Shown here: piece after piece, positions 1-5,855 of the stretch | Layout: each line of letters opens with the position of its first letter | Numbering within the stretch: the stretch's first letter is position 1 | Assembly (NCBI RefSeq): GCF_947493425.1 | Contig: NZ_CANLRP010000095.1 | Span: 1-32,809 of the forward strand | Direction of reading: 5' to 3' | DNA length: 32,809 nucleotides | Source: an uncultured Microscilla sp. | GTDB taxonomy: Bacteria > Bacteroidota > Bacteroidia > Cytophagales > Microscillaceae | Position numbers and translations under genes: made by a program | Notes under the pieces: generated by a model | The model's database searches: none | Seen by the model: only the letters and a program-made list of their open reading frames with translations | What the model was told of the DNA's origin: nothing

Positions 1-57
1 GCAAGTGTAAGAGTTGAAAGACGCTGAGCTGAGCAATACTAATTACCCGAAAACTTC
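1..57 (+). rRNA. 23S ribosomal RNA, 3' end (partial)
   Basis: The first ~55 bases match the conserved 3' terminus of Bacteroidota 23S rRNA (the block ending ACTAATTACCCGAAAACTT at about 38-56). The 5' part lies outside the window. It is followed at ~285 by 5S rRNA, as in a standard rRNA operon. The exact mature 3' end is estimated. The ~230 nt between the two genes holds only AT-rich spacer. Confidence 0.85.
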
Positions 58-284
58 CTGGAAAAAGAGAAGTTGGTGAAGTGAGAGAGAGTGAAGAATG
101 AACAAAGAAAACGCTTCGGTGTTGAGAATTTCTGCCTTCCATTATGTTATAACTATTGATGATCAATGGTTGTAAGTGATAATGGTTCAAATACAAAATT
201 CCATTACAAATCATATATAAGAACTTTAAAGAAATAAGTCAATGCAGAGTAGGGATGATTACATCTTTACAAAACATTGCAAGA

Positions 285-402
285 TCTAACGGTGGTTAGA
301 GCATGGGTGTTCACCTTTTCCCATTCCGAACAGAGCAGTTAAGCCCCATTGCGCCGATGGTACTACAATCAAATGTGGAAGAGTAGGTCGCTGCCGATCC
401 AA
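285..402 (+). rRNA. rrf: 5S ribosomal RNA
   Basis: It carries the conserved 5S core CCATTCCGAACAGAGCAGTTAAG (quoted in parts: CCATTCCGAAC at ~321-331, then AGAGCAGTTAAG) and the loop E/helix IV block GCGCCGATGGTACT. Length ~118 nt and position after 23S fit the last gene of an rRNA operon. The terminal helix is imperfect as drawn by eye, so both ends are uncertain by a few bases. Confidence 0.92.
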
Positions 403-406
403 TACC

Positions 407-438
407 AACCCTCATTGTGAAAACAATGAGGGTTTTTT
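407..438 (+). terminator. Rho-independent terminator of the rRNA operon
   Basis: Stem AACCCTCATTGT / ACAATGAGGGTT with a GAAA tetraloop (419-422), followed by a run of T to 438. It lies directly after 5S rRNA and ends the rRNA operon. Confidence 0.92.
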
Positions 439-500
439 GGCTCTAGAGTAAATATAAACTTATCGTGAAATTACGTAATATTAATGCAAATAAAAGTAGA

Positions 501-530
501 AAAGGAGGTGAAGCTATGCAGACAGTCTAA
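501..530 (+). other. Strong Shine-Dalgarno with a four-codon ORF in the mutS upstream region
   Basis: AAAGGAGGTG at 501-510 is complementary to most of the 16S anti-SD tail and is followed at 516 by ATG CAG ACA GTC TAA (MQTV-stop). Bacteroidota genes rarely use SD sequences, and none of the neighbouring genes here has one this strong. It may be fortuitous, a leader mini-ORF or an RNA feature. The rest of 439-672 shows no gene. Confidence 0.3.
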
Positions 531-588
531 ATTATTAGGTTTCGAGCACATTCTTATGACTTTTCTTCGGGATGTTTCACAAAAGGGT

Positions 589-596
589 TAAATTTG
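589..596 (+). promoter_or_regulatory. Candidate -7 element of the mutS promoter (TAAATTTG)
   Basis: TAAATTTG matches the Bacteroidota sigma-A -7 consensus TAnnTTTG. The -33 region (about 561-568, TTTTCTTC) is weak. The predicted leader of mutS would be about 70 nt. Confidence 0.4.
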
Positions 597-672
597 AAGT
601 TAAAAACTTATGCAATAACTGGCAGCTTAAAACTAATTGTGTTAAGCCCATAACCAAAGACTCATAAAAATA

Positions 673-3336
673 ATGACCAAAAAGACCACTACTAAAGCAA
701 AGGGTAAAAAAACAAAAGAAACCCCAATGATGAAACAATACAACTCCTTTAAGGCGAAGTATCCGGGGGCGTTGCTTCTATTTAGGGTGGGTGATTTTTA
801 TGAAACCTTTGGCGAAGATGCGATCACTGCAAGCAAGATATTAGGGATTACCTTGACCAAACGTCACAATGGGGCTGCTAGTGAAACTGAATTGGCAGGT
901 TTTCCTCACCATGCTTTAGATGCTTATCTACCTAAATTGGTTCGTGCAGGGCAACGAGTGGCCATTTGTGATCAAATAGAAGACCCACGTTTTACTAAAA
1001 AGTTGGTCAAGCGTGGAGTTACAGAACTAGTTACACCAGGGGTTTCTTACAATGATTCGGTGTTAGAAGTAAACAGAAATAATTACTTAGCTTCATTGAG
1101 CATACGCAAAAGTGCCAAAGAAGAAGTTTTTGGGATAGCTTTTTTAGATATATCTACTGGGGAGTTTTTTACTGCAGAAGGAGATTTTGAATATATAGAT
1201 AAGTTACTCCAAAGTTTTAACCCTTCAGAGATACTATTTAGCAAGACAGGAAGACAAACATTTGTAGACTTATTTAATGATCGTTTTAATGCCTTTTTTC
1301 TTGAAGAGTGGTTCTTTACTTACAATTTTGGTCAAGATATACTAAATCGTCATTTCAAAACTAAATCACTGAAAGGGTTTGGCATTGCAGATTTGCCGGA
1401 AGGCATTGCAGCAGCTGGGGCTATTTTACACTATCTTACTGAGACCCACCATAATAATATCCAACATATATCAAGCATTGGACGCATAGAAGCTAATCGT
1501 TATGTGTGGCTTGATAAATTTACAATTCGCAATCTTGAGTTGTTGTTTCCTCAGCAGGAAAATGGGGTATCCCTGATCCAAGTGTTAGACAATACGGTGA
1601 CCCCTATGGGTGCACGTTTGTTACGTAAATGGGTGGCGTTGCCATTGAAAGACAAGCAGCGTATAGAGGAACGTCTTAGCATGGTCGAATCAATTTTGCA
1701 AGACAATGACTTATTAGAAGATATAAATCAACACCTCAAGCAAACAGGAGATATTGAAAGATTAATTTCTAAAGTAGCTTCACGTAGAGTAAAGCCAAGA
1801 GAGTTGTTACAAATCAAAAAGGGATTGATACAAGCCGCATCTTTAAAGGTTATTTTACAACATCATCCTTTGCCTCAGTTTCAAAAATTTTCTAATCAAT
1901 TAAATGAATGTCAGTTTTTAGTTGATAAGATTGATAGTGAATTGTTGGATGAGCCTAAAAATGTATTAAATGAAGGCGGCTTGATTAAACCAAAGGTGAA
2001 TGATGAGCTGGATGAATTGCACGAAATTGTGTACAATAGTAAGCAGTACTTGGAGAAAGTACGTGAAAAGGCGGTAGAAGAAACTGGTATTCAATCGTTA
2101 AAACTAGATTATAATAAAGTATTTGGTTTTTACCTGGAAGTAACAAATAAGTATAAACATCAAGTTCCCAAAGAGTGGATTCGTAAACAGACCTTGGTAA
2201 ATGCAGAACGTTACATTACTGAGGAGCTTAAGGTATACGAAGATAAGATTGTGCATGCCGAAGAACGGATATGGGAGCTTGAAAGCCAACTGTATCATGA
2301 ATTGGTGCTTCAAGCAGGTGATTTTACCAGCCCAATTCAACAAAATGCCCGTATATTAGCGACTCTTGACTGTTTGGTTTCATTTGCTTTTATTGCTCGT
2401 AAATATAACTATATAAAACCCACGGTAAATGAAGGCAAAGCTATTAATATTAAAGCTGGTCGACATCCTGTGATTGAACGTCAATTACCTGCTGAAGAAC
2501 CTTATATTCCGAATGATACTTTACTAGATGATGAAGATCAACAAATTATGGTTATCACAGGTCCTAATATGTCCGGTAAGTCAGCATTGTTACGTCAGGT
2601 CGCATTGATCACCTTAATGGCACAGATTGGAAGCTTTGTACCAGCTGACGCTGCAGATATAGGCCTTGTAGATAAAATTTTCACTAGGGTAGGTGCCTCT
2701 GATAATATAGCCAAAGGTGAGTCTACTTTTATGGTAGAAATGATGGAAACGGCAAGTATCATGAATAACCTGAGTGAACGCAGTTTGGTATTGATGGATG
2801 AAATTGGACGAGGAACAAGTACCTATGATGGTATTTCTATTGCTTGGGCTATATTGGAGTTCTTGCATGACTATCGCAAGGGGCGTCCAAAAACCTTGTT
2901 TGCTACTCATTATCATGAACTCAATGAATTAGCCAAAGAAATGCCTCGCATCAAGAATTTCCATGTAACAGTGAAAGAAGTAGGCAACAAGGTTGTTTTT
3001 ATGCGCAAACTAGCTACTGGAGGCAGCGAACATAGTTTTGGTATTCATGTGGCACGTATGGCTGGAATGCCCCGGCGAATTGTACTACGTGCCGATGATA
3101 TTATGCACCATTTGGAGGCCCACCGTTCACAGGGAAGTGGTAGTAGTAGCCCTGAGTTGATGACCGAAAGCATACCTAAAGATGTACAAATGAATATATT
3201 TGAAGCTAAAGACCCGATTGCTCAACAAATACAAGAAACGCTTAAAGAGGTAGATGTAAATACCATTACACCAGTAGAAGCTTTATTAAAATTAAATGAG
3301 TTGAAAGGATTAATGAATGGAAAGGGGAGCTTATAA
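673..3336 (+). CDS. mutS: DNA mismatch repair protein MutS
   Basis: An 887-aa protein, the usual length for MutS1. It recognises base mismatches and small loops as a dimer and, by ATP binding, recruits MutL. The mismatch-reading motif F42-Y43-E44 sits in domain I (GDFYETF). The core and lever domains follow. The ATPase has Walker A GPNMSGKS at 630-637, Walker B ending in D709-E710 (VLMDEIGRGTS), and FATHYHEL downstream. A C-terminal dimerisation tail is present. All key residues are intact. The N-terminus has an 18-residue Lys/Thr-rich extension (MTKKTTTKAKGKKTKE) before the normal TPMMKQY start. The ATG at 673 is preceded by AT-rich sequence without a clear RBS. The gene appears monocistronic. 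No mutL is nearby. Confidence 0.98.
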   Translation: MTKKTTTKAKGKKTKETPMMKQYNSFKAKYPGALLLFRVGDFYETFGEDAITASKILGITLTKRHNGAASETELAGFPHHALDAYLPKLVRAGQRVAICDQIEDPRFTKKLVKRGVTELVTPGVSYNDSVLEVNRNNYLASLSIRKSAKEEVFGIAFLDISTGEFFTAEGDFEYIDKLLQSFNPSEILFSKTGRQTFVDLFNDRFNAFFLEEWFFTYNFGQDILNRHFKTKSLKGFGIADLPEGIAAAGAILHYLTETHHNNIQHISSIGRIEANRYVWLDKFTIRNLELLFPQQENGVSLIQVLDNTVTPMGARLLRKWVALPLKDKQRIEERLSMVESILQDNDLLEDINQHLKQTGDIERLISKVASRRVKPRELLQIKKGLIQAASLKVILQHHPLPQFQKFSNQLNECQFLVDKIDSELLDEPKNVLNEGGLIKPKVNDELDELHEIVYNSKQYLEKVREKAVEETGIQSLKLDYNKVFGFYLEVTNKYKHQVPKEWIRKQTLVNAERYITEELKVYEDKIVHAEERIWELESQLYHELVLQAGDFTSPIQQNARILATLDCLVSFAFIARKYNYIKPTVNEGKAINIKAGRHPVIERQLPAEEPYIPNDTLLDDEDQQIMVITGPNMSGKSALLRQVALITLMAQIGSFVPADAADIGLVDKIFTRVGASDNIAKGESTFMVEMMETASIMNNLSERSLVLMDEIGRGTSTYDGISIAWAILEFLHDYRKGRPKTLFATHYHELNELAKEMPRIKNFHVTVKEVGNKVVFMRKLATGGSEHSFGIHVARMAGMPRRIVLRADDIMHHLEAHRSQGSGSSSPELMTESIPKDVQMNIFEAKDPIAQQIQETLKEVDVNTITPVEALLKLNELKGLMNGKGSL

Positions 3337-3381
3337 GTAATCTAGGTAGTGACAATTTTCGTAAGTAAGTAGTGTATAGAA

Positions 3382-3397
3382 AAGCAAACATTTGCTT
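3382..3397. repeat. Short palindrome AAGCAAA-CA-TTTGCTT downstream of mutS
   Basis: A perfect 7-bp inverted repeat with a 2-nt centre, 45 bp after the mutS stop. It overlaps the -35-like part of a sigma70-like promoter (TTGATT 3396-3401, 16 bp, TATAAT 3418-3423) before the next gene. It could be an operator or a weak mutS terminator. The loop is too small for a good RNA hairpin. Confidence 0.3.
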
Positions 3398-3528
3398 GAT
3401 TTTCTATAAAAAAGTAGTATAATGATAGAATAACCACTTACAACGTGCAACGCTTCTATTATTGTTTACGTCTCTGGTATATACACAAAGCACAAAAACA
3501 CTACACTAACACACTAAATAAGCTTAAC

Positions 3529-3819
3529 ATGAAAAAAATCACTACATACTTTAAAGATAATTTTTCTCCTCAAAAACAAAAAAAGCTTGCAGTTGCCCTT
3601 ATTTTATTTTCTTTAGTGCCATTAATATTAGGCATTGTTACCTTTGCAAGTAGTATGTCCCCACAGTACAAAACGTTATTGGGGTCAGGGTTATTCCTTA
3701 TAGGAGATATAGTGTATTATGTAGGCATTGCTTTGTTAGGCAAAACCTTTTACGAAAAATATCAACGTTTTTTCCGACGCAGTTATTGGGCGCGGAAGTA
3801 TAAGATGTTAGTGTCTTAA
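3529..3819 (+). CDS. Small membrane protein of unknown function (96 aa)
   Basis: Not recognised as a named family. The protein starts MKKITTYFKDNF and has two hydrophobic helices: about residues 20-42 (LAVALILFSLVPLILG region) and about 53-74 (LLGSGLFLIGDIVYYVG region). A basic, aromatic C-tail follows (YQRFFRRSYWARKYK). That pattern suggests an inner-membrane hairpin protein with both ends in the cytoplasm. An upstream in-frame GTG at 3445 would add 28 residues with no helix and poor composition. The ATG at 3529 is preferred because the Lys-rich start directly precedes the first helix. It is probably its own transcription unit, closed by the terminator at 3876. Confidence 0.7.
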   Translation: MKKITTYFKDNFSPQKQKKLAVALILFSLVPLILGIVTFASSMSPQYKTLLGSGLFLIGDIVYYVGIALLGKTFYEKYQRFFRRSYWARKYKMLVS

Positions 3820-3875
3820 AAATGCTGGTAAAACTAGATGAGCATACCTGTTTTTAGTTAACAATAGATTTGATG

Positions 3876-3905
3876 ATCCCTCTCATTTTTGAGAGGGATT
3901 TTTTT
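3876..3905 (+). terminator. Rho-independent terminator
   Basis: Perfect 10-bp stem ATCCCTCTCA / TGAGAGGGAT with loop TTTT, followed by a T run (3900-3905). It ends the + strand unit, just before the convergent phosphorylase gene. Confidence 0.9.
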
Positions 3906-3914
3906 ATAGAAGAC

Positions 3915-4733
3915 CTATAACCTTTCCACCATTTGTTTCATCAATTTAGTGAGTTTAGGTTCTGCTTTGCCTGCTACTGCCAATATATCTTCCAGGGTTG
4001 CTTTTTTTAGTTTGCCTTCATAGCATAAATCTGTAATCACCGAAACAGCAAACACGGGCAAGTCCATGTGGCGGGCTACAATCACTTCAGGAATAGTAGA
4101 CATTCCTACAGCGTCGGCTCCTATAATACTTAAATATTTATACTCGGCGGGAGTTTCAAGATTAGGACCTGGTACACTTACATATACCCCTTTTTGCACC
4201 CCTTCTATATTATGCTCTTGAGCTATGGCTTCAGCTTTAGCTATCAAGCCAGGATGATAAGCATCCAACATATCAGGAAAGCGTATGCCTAGTTCATCGA
4301 GGTTAGAACCAGTGAGTGGATTTGTTGGTAACAAGCTAATATGATCAGTAATAATCATTAGGTTAGCGAGGCCGAACGTTGTATTGAGTCCTCCAGCAGC
4401 ATTAGAAACAAATAAATGACTGATGCCTAAGAGTTTCATCACTCTTACCGGAAAGGTGATTTGTTGCATGTTATAGCCTTCATAATAATGAAAACGTCCT
4501 TGCATTGCTATTACTGGCTTATTTCCTAGTTTTCCTAGAATTAACCTGCCCTTATGTGATTCTACAGTAGATACTGGAAAGTGAGGAATATCTTCATACT
4601 CTATAATATCTATTGCTTCTATTTCATTGGCAAGTCCGCTTAAGCCAGTGCCTAGTATAATGCCTACCTCAGGTTGTACGGATGTTTGAGCCTGAATAAA
4701 GCGGACGGCTTCACGCATATTTTCAATTGTCAT
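3915..4733 (-). CDS. Purine nucleoside phosphorylase, trimeric (PNP I) family
   Basis: A 272-aa cytoplasmic enzyme that splits purine (deoxy)nucleosides with phosphate to free base and (deoxy)ribose-1-phosphate in purine salvage. It aligns along its length with mammalian PNP: GTGLSGLA near the N-terminus (phosphate loop), QGRFHYYEGY, NAAGGLN, GPNLETPAEY, GADAVGMSTIPEVIVARH and SVITDL. The base-binding Glu201 equivalent is E193. The position matching human Asn243 is Asp here (D235, SVITD against human SLITN), which may widen base specificity towards 6-aminopurines. The ATG at 4733 gives a normal-length start. The gene is divergent from the RNA locus at ~4930. Inosine/guanosine-type activity is the family default, and adenosine use is inference. 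Confidence 0.93.
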   Translation of the reverse strand: MTIENMREAVRFIQAQTSVQPEVGIILGTGLSGLANEIEAIDIIEYEDIPHFPVSTVESHKGRLILGKLGNKPVIAMQGRFHYYEGYNMQQITFPVRVMKLLGISHLFVSNAAGGLNTTFGLANLMIITDHISLLPTNPLTGSNLDELGIRFPDMLDAYHPGLIAKAEAIAQEHNIEGVQKGVYVSVPGPNLETPAEYKYLSIIGADAVGMSTIPEVIVARHMDLPVFAVSVITDLCYEGKLKKATLEDILAVAGKAEPKLTKLMKQMVERL

Positions 4734-4888
4734 ACTTATCTGTGTTAGTGGTGCCTAGGCCTATCGGTCAGGCGCAGTTTTTACCAGGGGTAAATTTATT
4801 AACTCTGTAAACCAATGCATTGTGTTTATCAATAAAATTCGTAAGAGTGTACTTAAAAAAGTGATGAGTGAGTAACTAAAACTGAGAA

Positions 4889-4923
4889 TTGATATAAATA
4901 TGAGGCATATTTTATTATATTTA
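4889..4923 (+). promoter_or_regulatory. Candidate promoter of the structured RNA / tRNA locus
   Basis: TTG at 4889-4891 and TATATTTA at 4916-4923 (7 of 8 positions of the -7 consensus TAnnTTTG). The spacing of 24 bp is longer than ideal. A start near 4930 would transcribe everything up to the terminator at 5337-5372. Confidence 0.3.
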
Positions 4924-4972
4924 CTTGTAAGGAACCAGTCTTAGCTTAAGCCTTATTGTGAAACCAATGTCA

Positions 4973-5239
4973 GGTTATGTCAACCTTCGCCAAGTGGCTA
5001 AGTTGTTGGCGTTTAACAGATAACCGATATTATTAGCTTCAGAGTATCGTTCCTTAGTGTAAGATTTAGCAGCGGTTGTAATTTACGGTCATTATTAAAA
5101 CCTAGTGCCTTGGTTCGAATCCAAGCGTCTCCACTATTTCATAAATATAATTATTCTAATAAACCAAAAATGGGGACGTAGCTCAGTGGCAGAGCAAGGG
5201 TGACAATGTCTTCTTAATGATTCAAGGATTGCAAGGGCT
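4973..5239 (+). ncRNA. Structured RNA with a circularly permuted tRNA-like domain (3' half before 5' half)
   Basis: A tRNA 3' half lies at 5099-5133: anticodon-stem strand AACCT, variable loop AGTGC, T-arm CTTGG-TTCGAAT-CCAAG, acceptor strand CGTCTCC, A73. After a 38-nt AT-rich spacer comes a tRNA 5' half at 5172-5201: acceptor GGGGACG, TA, D-arm GCTC-AGTGGCA-GAGC, A26, AGGGT. The two acceptor strands pair 7/7, including a G3-U70 wobble, the alanine identity pair. T8, A14, G15-C48, G18, G19, A21, T54, T55, C56 and A58 are all present across the two halves. No anticodon loop can be read. Instead the flanks pair further: 5215-5222 with 5087-5094 (8 bp, two G-U) and 5228-5234 with 5076-5082 (7 bp, one G-U), like an elongated anticodon stem. 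Upstream lie further helices (4973-4978/5020-5025; 4988-4993/5006-5011). The layout recalls permuted tmRNA or permuted tRNA genes, but no ALAA-type tag or intron core is seen. A decayed tandem tRNA remains possible. Confidence 0.5.
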
Positions 5240-5244
5240 TTTTT

Positions 5245-5258
5245 CCATCGAGAGATGG
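5245..5258 (+). other. Small GNRA hairpin between the permuted RNA and tRNA-Asp
   Basis: CCATC-GAGA-GATGG: a perfect 5-bp stem with a GAGA (GNRA) tetraloop, preceded by a run of six T and ending 2 nt before the tRNA. It could be a processing stem separating the two RNAs. Confidence 0.4.
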
Positions 5259-5260
5259 TT

Positions 5261-5334
5261 GATTTTATGGCTCAGATGGTTAGAGCGCCGGACTGTCAAT
5301 TCGGAGGCCACGGGTTCGATTCCCGTTAAAATCG
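5261..5334 (+). tRNA. tRNA-Asp (GTC), with atypical features
   Basis: A complete cloverleaf: acceptor GATTTTA/TAAAATC (7 perfect pairs), D-arm GCTC-AGATGGTTA-GAGC, anticodon arm CCGGA-CTGTCAA-TTCGG with GTC at 5295-5297, variable loop AGGCC, T-arm ACGGG-TTCGATT-CCCGT, and discriminator G73. No CCA is encoded. Oddities for tRNA-Asp are an all A/T acceptor stem apart from pair 1-72, A rather than C at position 38, and a G-U pair at 30-40. Followed 2 nt later by a strong terminator. Confidence 0.85.
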
Positions 5335-5336
5335 TC

Positions 5337-5372
5337 GGGCGGCCGCTAGGTTAGAACGGCCGTCCATTTTTT
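5337..5372 (+). terminator. Rho-independent terminator of the RNA locus
   Basis: A GC-rich stem GGGCGGCCG / CGGCCGTCC (9 bp, one G-U) followed by ATTTTTT. It starts 2 nt after tRNA-Asp. Confidence 0.92.
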
Positions 5373-5373
5373 A

Positions 5374-5778
5374 TTATTTTCTCCTATATGCCTTCCCTTT
5401 TCTCCACTTGCCTCTTCGGTTTTTGCGTAAAGCAATCAATTTATTATTTCTTATCAGAAAACGTTTTTGTTTAAATGGCCACCATTTACAAAATAAGGTT
5501 TGAAATTGAAACTGGTCAGGTAGATCGTTTTCTTTAAAACTATTGAGTATAAGTGTATCTCCCTGGCTTATCCATTGCCCCAAACTAAGTTTACAGTTCA
5601 TTTCTTTGCCGCTGGCGCGAAACTCAAAAGTATTGAACTTTTTTATCTCAAGCGTTCCTTGATACCGTATTGTGTGGTCTTTAAATTTTACCATATACTT
5701 ACCTTTTGGAGAAGTTTGGGCAATCAAATTGGGCGTTAAGAACAAACATAAGGAGCAAAGGAGTTTTGTTGGGTGCAT
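5374..5778 (-). CDS. Secreted protein of unknown function (134 aa)
   Basis: Not recognised as a named family. An N-terminal signal peptide (MHPTKLLCSLCLFLTPNLIAQ) has a likely cut after about residue 20. The mature part is basic and rich in beta-type residues (KYMVKFKDHTIRYQGTLEIKKF, in part) and ends in a strongly cationic tail (RKNRRGKWRKGKAYRRK). It is probably periplasmic or surface exposed. It lies 77 bp downstream of the AsmA-like gene on the same strand and may be co-transcribed with it. Its stop touches the end of the RNA-locus terminator. Confidence 0.72.
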   Translation of the reverse strand: MHPTKLLCSLCLFLTPNLIAQTSPKGKYMVKFKDHTIRYQGTLEIKKFNTFEFRASGKEMNCKLSLGQWISQGDTLILNSFKENDLPDQFQFQTLFCKWWPFKQKRFLIRNNKLIALRKNRRGKWRKGKAYRRK

Positions 5779-5855
5779 ATAAGGTTTATAAAAAAGTTTG
5801 ACAGTTACAAGGTTATGTTAAGTCGCTTTTGAGCAGCTGAAAAAATGAGCCAAAT

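Noticed and set aside
3445..3528. GTG-started 28-residue extension of the small membrane protein
   Set aside because: No helix or signal character; the region overlaps the likely promoter and leader.
5202..5260. Group I or group II permuted intron halves around the permuted tRNA
   Set aside because: No P/Q/R/S or P7-type core sequence, no domain V, and only about 60 nt between the 5' half and tRNA-Asp, too short for a 5' intron half.
4973..5260. Ordinary tmRNA (ssrA)
   Set aside because: The 5' half has a complete canonical D-arm, unlike tmRNA, and no tag frame ending in ALAA or LAA was found in any frame.
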